64,000 bases of DNA from Enterococcus_K sp051713825 (lineage in GTDB: Bacteria > Bacillota > Bacilli > Lactobacillales > Enterococcaceae), in the NCBI RefSeq assembly GCF_051713825.1, contig NZ_JBIOQR010000001.1, forward strand, positions 2,294,001 to 2,358,000, written 5' to 3'. Position 1 is the stretch's first letter. Each line of letters begins with the position of its first letter. A program made the position numbers and the translations under genes. The notes below the pieces were generated by a model that was not told where the DNA came from, searched no databases, and was given only the letters and a program-made list of their open reading frames with translations. Below, piece by piece: positions 16,988 to 25,196 of this stretch.

Positions 16988-18487
16988 TCAGAGTTTTCGA
17001 AGAATTTTTTCTTCCCACTCTTTTTGTTCCGTCACTCGCGTAGCAGAAGCTTCTTCAAATGTCTCAGTCGCTAGTTTTTGATTTAAACGCTGAATTTGTT
17101 CATTTTTCCACTCTTCTTCAGTCAAATCATGTGGTCTACTCGGTAAATCATCATAGAACCATGAAGGGAGATTTTCTTTTTGTCCCTTCACCTTCCACTT
17201 ACTTAGATACTCTCTTTTTTCTAAAAACAGTTTAAAGTCGAGTAATGTCCCCACACTCTTTTTCTCTTGATTGACAAATCGTCGATAGCGAAAAACGCCA
17301 TTTCGTATGAGACCATACTCATCTAAGTGTTCCACCATCAATTTATCAAATGCCAGAAAAGCTTTTTCTTTATCAGCTTTTTTCGGATAAATTGTCCATA
17401 GCTCTTCAAAATCTGGCGTGAAGGTTTCTGTCTCCTCGACTTCAGCATGATTGGTCGGCCACTCATCTTCCCAACGTTTGTTTTTGAAAAAGTTACCACC
17501 TGAGAGAACATATTTGAAATCAATCTCATTTTCTTCAACGTACTGAGAATAATTTAAAATGCCTGTCTTAATTACTTCAATATCCGTTCCCTCTTCAATC
17601 GCTTGAAGGAAGTATTTTTCACCAGAAACTTTATTGGTCTTTTTCGGAAAATTACGCCAAATTTTTTCAAACTCAGCTTTAATAAGCCCTTTATTATTTT
17701 CAACTAGTGCAGGCTCTTCTTCGTTGATTACCTTAGTTTCCTTCAACTCTAAAAAGAAGACGAGCGCCGTTGTCTTTCTACCTGATTTTTTGGCAATATA
17801 ATCAACCTTCAACAAGGTTTTTTTGTTGATGACTTCAATCGCTTTTTTGATATCACGATTAACCGTGGCCCAACGTATCTCATTTCCCGTTGCATCCACA
17901 TGCTTATCTAAAAGCTCACGCAAAATTTCCACAGTGATCTCAACCTCACCCTGGAATGCATATGATCTAAGATAGCCATATAATTGTAATGCAGCTTTAC
18001 TTTCAGTTCCAAGGTTCACCACATCGTATAGCTGATACTGGGTATAATTTCCTTGGTTCTTCAACTGAATCAAATAAGGGGTCAGCACCTCTGACAACTT
18101 TAAGTGATACGTATTGTTGTCAATTAACTCCGCCTTATCCAGCCACCGCATCAAAGATTCTTTCTTTTTTGGCTTAATCCCTTTTGTATTCTTTTTTTCA
18201 TCATACTCCACCCACCACCAGGCTTTCGAACCTAATTCTAAAATCGCCTCTTTGGTGTTTTGGATTGCTTTTCCACCTTCATTAGGAAAGCCCAAAATTT
18301 CATTTAACTCATTAACGCTGACCTCGACTGTACTAAATCCAGTATCTTCAGGCTTGATGTTTGAAATTAAGAACTCACTAATAATAAATGCTTTTTTACT
18401 CAGATCATTTCGACCTTCTCGTAAAAGCTTATTGGACTTAGCAATGTGGAAATTATGTTGTTTATGTGGAAAACTTAATTTATTCAT
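16988..18487 (-). CDS. Plasmid replication initiator, RepB/Rep_3 type
   Basis: The 499-residue product starts at the ATG preceded by GGAGGGG. An open frame runs 77 codons further upstream, but it only translates the iterons (KVQKFPSKVQKYP-like). The N-terminal 220 residues look like a Rep_3 iteron-binding initiator: SNKLLREGRNDLSKKAFIISEFLIS, the winged-helix region GFSTVEVSVNELNEILGF, and a second winged helix with YQLYDVVNLGTESKAALQLYGYLRSYAFQGEVEITVEILRELL. The C-terminal half has two similar segments beginning EFEKIWRNFPKKTNK and DFEELWTIYPKKADK, an internal duplication seen in some gram-positive initiators. It is expressed away from the iteron array. No parA/parB lies next to it. Confidence 0.85.
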   Translation of the reverse strand: MNKLSFPHKQHNFHIAKSNKLLREGRNDLSKKAFIISEFLISNIKPEDTGFSTVEVSVNELNEILGFPNEGGKAIQNTKEAILELGSKAWWWVEYDEKKNTKGIKPKKKESLMRWLDKAELIDNNTYHLKLSEVLTPYLIQLKNQGNYTQYQLYDVVNLGTESKAALQLYGYLRSYAFQGEVEITVEILRELLDKHVDATGNEIRWATVNRDIKKAIEVINKKTLLKVDYIAKKSGRKTTALVFFLELKETKVINEEEPALVENNKGLIKAEFEKIWRNFPKKTNKVSGEKYFLQAIEEGTDIEVIKTGILNYSQYVEENEIDFKYVLSGGNFFKNKRWEDEWPTNHAEVEETETFTPDFEELWTIYPKKADKEKAFLAFDKLMVEHLDEYGLIRNGVFRYRRFVNQEKKSVGTLLDFKLFLEKREYLSKWKVKGQKENLPSWFYDDLPSRPHDLTEEEWKNEQIQRLNQKLATETFEEASATRVTEQKEWEEKILRKL

Positions 18488-18539
18488 ATTGCCCCTCCAG
18501 ACACAAATACAATTGTACCTAACTACATTCAAAATTTCT

Positions 18540-19350
18540 ATAGATTGACTCGGTGGATATTTTTGTACTTTTGATGGGAATTTCTGTACTTTTCGGCTAT
18601 TTATCCTAAAGTACAGAAATTCCCACTCGTTTTCGGGGATTTTTTGTACCTTTGATGGGAAAAGTTGTTCTTTTTTATGGGAATTCTTGTACCTTTCCTC
18701 AAAAATAGTTATCCACACGCCCTTTTATCATGGGAATTTTTGTACTTCTACAATCACGACGAGAGAAAAAAGCCTTATTTAGTAGCATTTTGAACGAGCT
18801 TATTCAGATTTCCCCTGGGAATTTCTGTATTTTTGATGAAATATAAACGCCTCTCGATGATGGGAATTTCTGTACCCTAAAGCAGCTCCTTATAATCGCT
18901 TATATGGGAATTTTTGTACCCTAGGGATTTCTTGTACCTTTCAGGGAATTTTTGTTCTTTTGATGGGAATAATTGATTTTTACTCGGGAATTTTTGTATC
19001 TTTCTTGAACTTTTTTGTTCCTTAACAGGATATTTTTGTACTTTTGCTAGGACACTTTTGCAACTAGAATATTCTAATAAACGCTTATTCAATCAGTGTT
19101 TCACGGGTTTTTGATAGAAAATTATCACTTTTATCTACTATAAAATAAAGTATTAAGTATCAACTATCTAAATTGATAAAGTAAATAAACTAAATTAATT
19201 TATGGGAATTTTTGTACCTTTCTTTAAAAAAAAATTCATTCAAATAAATAAGGAAAAAACCTCTCTTTAAGTTATCCACAAAAAAATGGCGAAAAAATTT
19301 TTAAAACAGGCAAATAAAGTTTTTTCGAAAATCTGTGGATAACATCTGAA
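18540..19350. other. Iteron-containing origin of replication
   Basis: About 15 degenerate copies of a GGGAATTTYTGTACYTTT-type iteron, mostly in one direction, are spread from about 18550 to 19220. The inverted copy at about 18605 pairs with its neighbour. Three DnaA boxes are visible: TTATCCACA at 18709 and 19272, and TGTGGATAA at 19334. The right part is strongly AT-rich. With the adjacent initiator this is a theta-type origin. The 19093-19719 stretch has no supportable gene; it holds the last iteron, two DnaA boxes and a palindrome. Confidence 0.85.
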
Positions 19351-19485
19351 TTAATAGCACACTAATTATTCACAAAAAATTGTTATTTTAAATTTATATG
19401 TCGCTATTATTAAGTGAAATCTACTTAAATGAAAATAGTAATGAAAACTTATTCAAATGCAGATGTTTCAGAATAACCATTCAAA

Positions 19486-19514
19486 TAAACTTTTTAAAGT
19501 CTTTAAAAAGTTTA
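19486..19514. repeat. 29-bp palindrome beside the origin
   Basis: Two perfect 14-bp arms (TAAACTTTTTAAAG and its complement) flank a single central T. There is no T-run on either side, so it looks more like a protein-binding or recombination site than a terminator. Confidence 0.6.
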
Positions 19515-19652
19515 TTTCCGCTGTTTTTTATTGTTTCTGAAATTTCTTTTTTTTTCTTTACTTATCCTCTTACCTATCGCATTTTTATAAAAAGAACAAC
19601 CGTCTGTTACACTGAATGTGAAACATAGTTGCCCTTATTTCAAAGTAGCCGT

Positions 19653-19697
19653 AAAAAAAACAAGCATTCACTAAAAAAGTTTAATGCTCGTTTTTCT
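19653..19697 (-). terminator. Terminator after the CE7 esterase gene
   Basis: Read leftward, AGCATT and AATGCT with flanking partial pairs form a hairpin followed by TTTTTTTT. It lies just beyond the esterase stop. Confidence 0.6.
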
Positions 19698-19719
19698 AAT
19701 AAATATATTTTTTTTCAGC

Positions 19720-20616
19720 TTATTGTTCCTTCAGCAGTTCGTTTATTTTTCGCATTTCTCTTTTTAATTGACGCTGTCCACCACCTTCATGGCCTTTGTT
19801 CCAATAAATAATGATTTCTTTTGGCGAATGAAGTTTATGATAGGTTGGAATAAAATTGGTCATTGGACAAATGGGATCCGCACTTCCAACTGAAATATAG
19901 ACAGGATTTTGAATCGATTCGACCAAATTGACTGTGTCAAAAACAGAAAGAGCTCCTTTAATTTGAGAATCCGTCTCCGGATGTTGTTTAATGTAGTCAT
20001 GAATTATCCCATATGAACCAGTCCCCTCGTCAATTCTTTTGGAAATAGTTGAGTGACTAGGAACATTCGCGAAGGTCGCTTGGATCGACTGTTCTGTCAG
20101 TGCGTTAACAATTAGTGCCAGCCCGCCACCTTGCGAACCCCCACGTAGGAATATTTTTTTGGAATCAATTTCAGGAAGCTGTGAGACAAGAGTCACTGCC
20201 CGCAAATTATCGGCAATGATTCTTCTCATATAAAAATCTTCACTAGCTAAGAATCCTTTTCCTATAGGGGCGTTCAAAGTAATTGTCTCATAAGGAGCCG
20301 TGTCCATTGTCTTACCGCCTTGTCCACGATTGTCAATTAGGAGATAAGCACATCCTGTTTCTAGCCAACCAATATAATGATCAGGCGATTGGATCTGATT
20401 CATATAACCAAGAAAATCAATGATGATTGGGCAAGGATGAGCAATTTTAGGGATTAAAAGAAGGCCATAGATTGTCTCTTCAAGTAGGCTTTGAAAAGAA
20501 AAATCATAAACCTCTGCATGTGGGAATACATCTGGTCTTTTTTTTCGCTGAAATTGGCTAGGTGTCCGAGCTAGTTCATCCAAAGTCTTTTTCCAAAACT
20601 GTTTTGTCGTATTCAT
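19720..20616 (-). CDS. Acetyl esterase of the CE7/AXE1 family
   Basis: The 298-residue alpha/beta hydrolase is of the acetyl xylan esterase/cephalosporin-C deacetylase type, which removes acetyl groups from sugars or small oligosaccharides. The triad is visible: Ser161 in LRGGSQGGG, Asp247 in VGSADPICP and His276 in NKGHEGG. The RGQG motif characteristic of CE7 is at 97-100. There is no signal peptide, so it acts in the cytosol. It is slightly shorter than the usual 315-325 residues. It is monocistronic with an IS4 element upstream. It could deacetylate oligosaccharides imported by the locus at 25-41 kb, but that link is only positional. Confidence 0.85.
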   Translation of the reverse strand: MNTTKQFWKKTLDELARTPSQFQRKKRPDVFPHAEVYDFSFQSLLEETIYGLLLIPKIAHPCPIIIDFLGYMNQIQSPDHYIGWLETGCAYLLIDNRGQGGKTMDTAPYETITLNAPIGKGFLASEDFYMRRIIADNLRAVTLVSQLPEIDSKKIFLRGGSQGGGLALIVNALTEQSIQATFANVPSHSTISKRIDEGTGSYGIIHDYIKQHPETDSQIKGALSVFDTVNLVESIQNPVYISVGSADPICPMTNFIPTYHKLHSPKEIIIYWNKGHEGGGQRQLKREMRKINELLKEQ

Positions 20617-20716
20617 TGTACATCTCCTATTTTTTAATTCGGCTTCTATTATGACATTTGATACTTGGTTTATATTATAGGCTTCCCTTTCAATTTTTCC
20701 TACTTTTATATCAGCT

Positions 20717-22118
20717 CACTAGTGTTGCAAAGACTCCTCAACCTATCTAAAACTTGATATAAAGCTATCCAGACAAAAAAAAATCCTTTATACTACTCTT
20801 GGATGACTTATCCAAGACCAATAAAAAGGACCACAACATGGATAAGTATAACTCAAAAACTTCATTTCAGAAATGGTTTTCTTCAATAAATTTGAATAAT
20901 TTATCGGAAGAAGCCAAAAATTGGATGCAACAATTTAATTCTTACAGTAAAAAACTGGACTTCACGACCACAATTAAAGTTCTGTTACATGCCGTTTATG
21001 AAGAGCTTCCAAGCTTTCGCGAAATGGACAGATCCTTTATGGATCGAAGTCTTCGCCAAGAAATAGGCATAGATTCGCTGTGCTACAGTTCACTTTCTCG
21101 TAAAATTCCTGAAATCAGTCAAGAAGTTCTAATGGAGATCTTTGCGCAGTTGGCTCAGAAAGTGGCAAAAGAACGACCAAGTTCAAAAACAACTAGCCTT
21201 CAACTTGTTGATTCAACCACGATCCCGTTGAATAAGACGCGGTTTCCATGGGCAAATTTTCGGAAAACTAAAGCAGGTATCAAGCTTCATTTGAACCTCT
21301 GTTATCTGGACAAAACCAATCAATACCCAGAACATTTTACGATTACTAATGCCGAAGAACATGACCGGAATCATTTCGAATGTTTAGTGGACAAAACAGA
21401 AGCGACCTATGTTGTGGATCGCGGCTATTTTGATTACAAACTGCTGGATCACCTGCACAATGACGGTTATTTCTTTGTGACACGAACAAAATCCAATACG
21501 ACGATTACAGTCTTAGAACAAATTGAACTCGTGAATCCAAAAACAACAGACGGTCAACTTATCAGTGATCAACACGTCATTTTAGGCGGCGGAAACAATC
21601 ACGTCACCGAACGATTTCGTCTTGTGACCGTTTTGACGAAAGGTCAACGTCTCTTGCGAATCGTTACCAATCGTTTTGATATTTCGCCAAATGAAGTCGC
21701 CGACATGTATCAAGCACGTTGGCAAATTGAGCTGTTTTTCAAACATTTAAAACAGAATCTGGCAATCAAGCAACTTTACTCACGAAGCGAACAAGGTGCA
21801 ATTAATCAAGTGATTCTCACCCTTATCGCGACGCTGTTAACCTATTTGGTAAAGATCGAATTGAATTCGGTAGCGACACTTTTCCAGTTAAAGCGCTCAT
21901 TTCATTATCTACGTTTTGAGCCTGCAGAAATCTGGTTAGAGCGCCACAGACCCGGGTGATTTTGACTAAATACGTTGTCGACGCTTTTAGGATTCAGTTA
22001 AATACGACCAAAATTTTCTGGAAAAAAGTCATCCCTTGCGTAAGCATTCGACTTTTTTTTAAATTTTAGCGAAAGATAGTTTTCAGATTATTCTGACTAT
22101 ATTTGCGCAACACTAGTG
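20717..22118 (+). mobile_element. Intact IS4-family insertion sequence
   Basis: The 1402-bp element has perfect 12-bp terminal inverted repeats CACTAGTGTTGC / GCAACACTAGTG and a perfect 9-bp target duplication, ATATCAGCT, at 20708-20716 and 22119-22127. It carries one transposase gene. The intact duplication suggests a fairly recent insertion. It sits between the CE7 esterase gene and the persulfide operon and interrupts no recognisable gene. Confidence 0.93.
20838..21959 (+). CDS. IS4-family DDE transposase
   Basis: The 373-residue protein has the DDE triad at Asp125 (LVDSTTIPL), Asp194 (YVVDRGYFDY) and Glu298, the last inside the IS4 signature Y-(2)-R-(3)-E-(6)-K, seen as YQARWQIELFFKHLK. 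The start is the ATG seven bases after AAAGGA; an ATG 13 codons earlier lacks a site. No frameshift or stop is visible, so the enzyme is probably active. The 1402-bp element it occupies leaves about 120 bp on the left and 160 bp on the right as ends. Confidence 0.93.
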   Translation: MDKYNSKTSFQKWFSSINLNNLSEEAKNWMQQFNSYSKKLDFTTTIKVLLHAVYEELPSFREMDRSFMDRSLRQEIGIDSLCYSSLSRKIPEISQEVLMEIFAQLAQKVAKERPSSKTTSLQLVDSTTIPLNKTRFPWANFRKTKAGIKLHLNLCYLDKTNQYPEHFTITNAEEHDRNHFECLVDKTEATYVVDRGYFDYKLLDHLHNDGYFFVTRTKSNTTITVLEQIELVNPKTTDGQLISDQHVILGGGNNHVTERFRLVTVLTKGQRLLRIVTNRFDISPNEVADMYQARWQIELFFKHLKQNLAIKQLYSRSEQGAINQVILTLIATLLTYLVKIELNSVATLFQLKRSFHYLRFEPAEIWLERHRPG

Positions 22119-22160
22119 ATATCAGCTATTTATAAAAATATTTTGGGCCGTTTAAATGAA

Positions 22161-22202
22161 TAAAAAAAGCATAGAATCGATGGTTAGATACATCAATTCT
22201 AC
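22161..22202 (-). terminator. Terminator of the persulfide operon
   Basis: Read leftward, TAGAATTGATG pairs with CATCGATTCTA around an 8-nt loop, followed by TTTTTTT. It lies about 50 bp beyond the last rhodanese gene. Confidence 0.75.
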
Positions 22203-22250
22203 ACTTTTAAACAGGAAAAGCAGGTCTCTTGCAAAATAGAAAGAAGCTTT

Positions 22251-22550
22251 TTATGAGACCAATTCTCCTAACCAACTTGAGATTCCTCCAAGAACATTAG
22301 TGACCTCATATCCTTGACTAGACAAAAATTGACAAGCCGTCATAGAACGACTTCCTGACTGACAAATAAGGTAATACGTTTGACGCTTATCTAGCTGTTT
22401 AAATTGACAGTTCAGCTGGCTCAATGGATAGTTTGTAGCATTAGACAAGTGTTCCACTACATATTCATCAGCTTCTCGCACATCAATAACATTTAGTTGA
22501 TTTTGTTTGCTGAGTTGGTAAAATTCGGGCATAGAAATGGTTTTAAACAT
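22251..22550 (-). CDS. Single-domain rhodanese sulfurtransferase
   Basis: The 99-residue rhodanese domain has the active Cys63 in the loop CQSGSRS and the usual VIDVREADEY strand-turn. These proteins carry a persulfide on that cysteine. The chosen ATG has GAGGAG six bases upstream and overlaps the end of the reductase gene by 8 nt, so they are coupled. An upstream extension of 16 codons lacks a ribosome site. It is the third gene of the CstR-controlled operon, and with the first rhodanese gene broken it may be the main free rhodanese. Confidence 0.9.
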   Translation of the reverse strand: MFKTISMPEFYQLSKQNQLNVIDVREADEYVVEHLSNATNYPLSQLNCQFKQLDKRQTYYLICQSGSRSMTACQFLSSQGYEVTNVLGGISSWLGELVS

Positions 22551-24192
22551 AGATAAGCTCCTCTTCTCTGACGATTTGATATAGTCTAAAAGCACCATCT
22601 AAATTGGCAACAGAAAAACCAGACTGCTTCAATATTCTTTCTGCAATGTAGCTACGTAGTCCGCTATAGCAGCTGACAATGTACTCCTTTGTTTTATCTA
22701 GCTCATCAAGGCGTTCTCTCAATTCATTCAATGGGATATTTAGTGAATGAGGAAATCTACCCTGTGTTTGTTCATCTGACGTTCGTACATCTAAAAGAAT
22801 TTTTCCTTTTGCGAGTTCATCAGCTAACTCATACCATTGTACAGACTGGCTGAAGCCTTCGATTAGATTCATGGCCACATACCCTAACATATTGACTGGG
22901 TCTTTGGCTGAACCAAATGGTGGCGAATAAGTTAGCTCTAGTTCAGGCAAATCAAAAACAGATAATTTAGCTTTAATGGCTGTAGCGAGAATATCAATGC
23001 GTTTGTCTACACCCTTTTCTCCGATACCTTGTGCCCCGTAGATTTCTCCAGTGGTTTGATTAAAAATTAGTTTCAAATTCAGCTCAGTTGCACCAGGATA
23101 ATAAGCTGCATGATCTTTTCCATTGATATGAACCACAGAAATTGGTAGCTCTTTTTGGCGTGCTGCGCGTTCACTTAGTCCCGTTGAAGCAGCGCACAGA
23201 GAAAAGGTTCGAACGATAGCCGTTCCAATCCCCCCTTTGTTTTTTCTTTTAAACCCTGCAATCACATCAGCGACTTGTCTTCCTTGTCGATTTGCGGGTG
23301 AGGCCAAAGAAATCAGCGTATCTTCATTTGTGAGTTGTTGTTTGACAACGATCGCATCCCCTACTGCATAAATATCTGGTTGATTGGTTTGATAGTGCTC
23401 ATCCACTAAAATGCCCCCACGAAAACCTGTTTTAATAGTTGCTTGTAGAGCAAGCGAGTTTTCTGGCTGAACGCCAACGCAAAGAATGGTTAAATCAGAA
23501 GATAGTCGTGTGCCATCTTCTAAAATGAGGATTTTGCCTTCCTTTTCAAACGCAACTACTGATTGTCCGGTGGTTACCTGCACTTCGTTATTCTTTAATT
23601 CTTTCTCTATAAATGCGGCCATTTCCTCGTCAAATTGAGGGAGAACCTGAGGCGCTTTTTCGATGAGAGTCACTGAAAGGCCTCTCTTTTTTAGATTTTC
23701 AGCCATTTCTAAGCCAATAAATCCCGCACCAATAACCACTGCTTGTTGAGCCTGAGTATCAAGAGTCTTGATGATTTGATCTAAATCAGGAATACTTCTG
23801 AGACTAAAGGCATTTTTCGCTTCTTCTATTCCTTGAATTGGCGGAATCAGTGGTTTTGCCCCAGGTGAAAGAATAAGTCGGTCATAGCTTTCAGAAAAGA
23901 TTTGTCCATTTGTTTGAACTGTGACCGTGTGTTCGTTGGGATTGATGCCGATAACTTCATGATGTGGGCGAACATCTAAACCGAAACGAGCGGCTAACGC
24001 TTCGGGTGTTTGTACAACCAAACTTTCACGTGTGTCGATTTCTCCTGAAACAAAATAGGGTAAGCCACAATTGGCAAAAGAAACATAAGGTCCCTTCTCA
24101 AACACGATAATTTCTGCATCTTCCATCAGTCGCCGTAAACGTGTAGCCGCAGACATGCCTCCTGCAACACCGCCTATAATTACAATTTTCAC
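22543..24192 (-). CDS. CoA-persulfide/disulfide reductase with C-terminal rhodanese domain
   Basis: This 549-residue flavoprotein joins a pyridine nucleotide-disulfide oxidoreductase (FAD motif IIGGVAGGMSAATRLRR at 5-21, active Cys42 in FANCGLPYF, NADH motif VIGAGFIGLEMAENL near 155) to a rhodanese domain with Cys508 in SCYSGLRSY. Proteins of this layout in E. faecalis and relatives reduce CoA persulfides or polysulfides and belong to the CstR regulon. The start is GTG, with AGGAGG eight bases upstream, immediately after the frameshifted rhodanese. It lies in the cytosol and handles reactive sulfur species. Confidence 0.92.
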   Translation of the reverse strand: MKIVIIGGVAGGMSAATRLRRLMEDAEIIVFEKGPYVSFANCGLPYFVSGEIDTRESLVVQTPEALAARFGLDVRPHHEVIGINPNEHTVTVQTNGQIFSESYDRLILSPGAKPLIPPIQGIEEAKNAFSLRSIPDLDQIIKTLDTQAQQAVVIGAGFIGLEMAENLKKRGLSVTLIEKAPQVLPQFDEEMAAFIEKELKNNEVQVTTGQSVVAFEKEGKILILEDGTRLSSDLTILCVGVQPENSLALQATIKTGFRGGILVDEHYQTNQPDIYAVGDAIVVKQQLTNEDTLISLASPANRQGRQVADVIAGFKRKNKGGIGTAIVRTFSLCAASTGLSERAARQKELPISVVHINGKDHAAYYPGATELNLKLIFNQTTGEIYGAQGIGEKGVDKRIDILATAIKAKLSVFDLPELELTYSPPFGSAKDPVNMLGYVAMNLIEGFSQSVQWYELADELAKGKILLDVRTSDEQTQGRFPHSLNIPLNELRERLDELDKTKEYIVSCYSGLRSYIAERILKQSGFSVANLDGAFRLYQIVREEELIYV

Positions 24193-24193
24193 T

Positions 24194-24504
24194 CTATTTT
24201 CCTCCTACTTGTTTTCCGGTCCAGCTGTTCATACCACCACGGATATTGATCACTTCATAGCCTTTTTTTTTACTATTTTTGCTGTATGTCGACTTCTACC
24301 ACCTGATTGGCAAATGAGATAGTGAAGGACTTTTTTACCCTTATAGGTATTTATCTTCTGTAAAGGAACATTTATTGATCGTTGGATATGTCCTGAACGA
24401 TATTCTAATGGGGTTCGAATATCTAATAGTTGGCTGTTTTTATCGATTATTTGCGCGAATTGAGTCGTTGAAATAGATTTGATGGGCTGAAATAATGAGA
24501 ACAC
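24194..24504 (-). pseudogene. Rhodanese gene frameshifted at an A9 run
   Basis: The frame from 24504 encodes a normal rhodanese start with active Cys65 in LICQSGGRS, then stops at codon 85 after the run of nine A at about 24263-24271 (minus strand). One extra A would restore GYEVINIRGGMNSW and an end at 24194, two bases before the reductase start. The usual C-terminal rhodanese strand-helix is thus present but out of frame. It may be a real mutation, slippage-controlled expression or a sequencing error. The truncated 84-residue product keeps the active-site loop but loses the last part of the fold. Confidence 0.82.
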
Positions 24505-24530
24505 ACCAATTCCTCCTTTTCTACTGTGCT

Positions 24531-24552
24531 AATATACCCTATACGGTATATT
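24531..24552. promoter_or_regulatory. CstR-type operator in front of the leftward persulfide operon
   Basis: AATATACC and GGTATATT form a perfect 8-bp inverted repeat with a 6-bp centre, 27 bp upstream of the first rhodanese start. It resembles the second site at 24629 and the AT-rich, C/G-run operators of the CsoR/CstR family. Confidence 0.7.
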
Positions 24553-24620
24553 AAACGCTTGTTTTCCTTTATTGTCAAGAACTAATTAGTTGAGTGGGTT
24601 ATCTAGACCTACCAAACGAT

Positions 24621-24649
24621 TTGACAATCATACCCCTAGTGGGTATGAT
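24621..24649 (+). promoter_or_regulatory. cstR promoter with embedded operator
   Basis: TTGACA (24621-24626) and TATGAT (24644-24649) are spaced 17 bp. Between and over them lies CATACCC-CTAGT-GGGTATG (24629-24647), a perfect 7-bp inverted repeat. A repressor bound here would exclude RNA polymerase, which implies autoregulation of cstR. Confidence 0.8.
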
Positions 24650-24770
24650 GTGTTAGTAACGTGTTACTAAAAAAGAGTATTTATTTCTAGTACACACACA
24701 TCAAAAGACAGAAACTGCGTCAATAATAGATAAAGCTCCCTTTAGAACTTTTTAGAAAGTAGGCAATGAT

Positions 24771-25037
24771 ATGGAGAAAACTTCTCAAACAAAACAAGTA
24801 TTAAATCGCTTGAAACGAACAGAAGGTCAAATTCGTGGGGTTCAAAAAATGATTGAGGAAGAAAAAGAATGTATGGATGTAATGACACAACTGAGTGCCA
24901 TTCGTTCAAGTATCGATCGTGTGATGGGAATCATTGTGGCGGAAAATTTGAAAGATTGTTTGGAAGACCCTGAAAAAGATCCTCAAGAGCAGACAAAAAA
25001 ACTAGAAAAAGCCATTCAAATGATTATAAAAAAATAA
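24771..25037 (+). CDS. cstR: CsoR-family persulfide-sensing repressor (CstR-like)
   Basis: The 88-residue all-helical DUF156 protein has the two family cysteines at 34 (EECMD) and 63 (KDCLEDP). The residue four before Cys63 is Asn59, where copper sensors have His. That pattern favours the CstR branch, which forms sulfur bridges between the two cysteines in response to persulfides. The divergent rhodanese and CoA-persulfide reductase genes support the same role. It is probably autoregulated through the operator at 24629. A weak ribosome site (AGGCAATGAT) precedes the ATG, and the leader is about 115 nt. Confidence 0.88.
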   Translation: MEKTSQTKQVLNRLKRTEGQIRGVQKMIEEEKECMDVMTQLSAIRSSIDRVMGIIVAENLKDCLEDPEKDPQEQTKKLEKAIQMIIKK

Positions 25038-25125
25038 GTGTATCAATTTTGTAGCTTGAAAATTATAGTTAGACAGAAATACTTAGGCATACTGTGGTTT
25101 CGCGTTTTATCTTAGTTGCTACAAA

Positions 25126-25174
25126 AATAGATTGTACGACAGAATAAGGTCTTTTTTCTGACATACAATCTATT
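25126..25174. terminator. Bidirectional terminator between cstR and the glycan locus
   Basis: AATAGATTGTA and TACAATCTATT (perfect 11-bp arms) flank a 27-nt loop with further pairing. It lies between convergent genes and is followed by T-rich sequence on the right. Confidence 0.65.
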
Positions 25175-25196
25175 ATATTTTTTGTTTATGACGTAA

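Noticed and set aside
18488..19092. Open frames over the origin (N-terminal extension of Rep and a 71-codon frame at 18877-19092)
   Set aside because: They translate the iterons into repeated VQKFPSK-like strings and have no ribosome site; the true Rep start follows GGAGGGG at 18487.
19398..19811. Two short plus-strand frames between the origin and the esterase gene
   Set aside because: No ribosome site, low-complexity Phe/Lys-rich composition, and the second overlaps the esterase terminator and 3' end.
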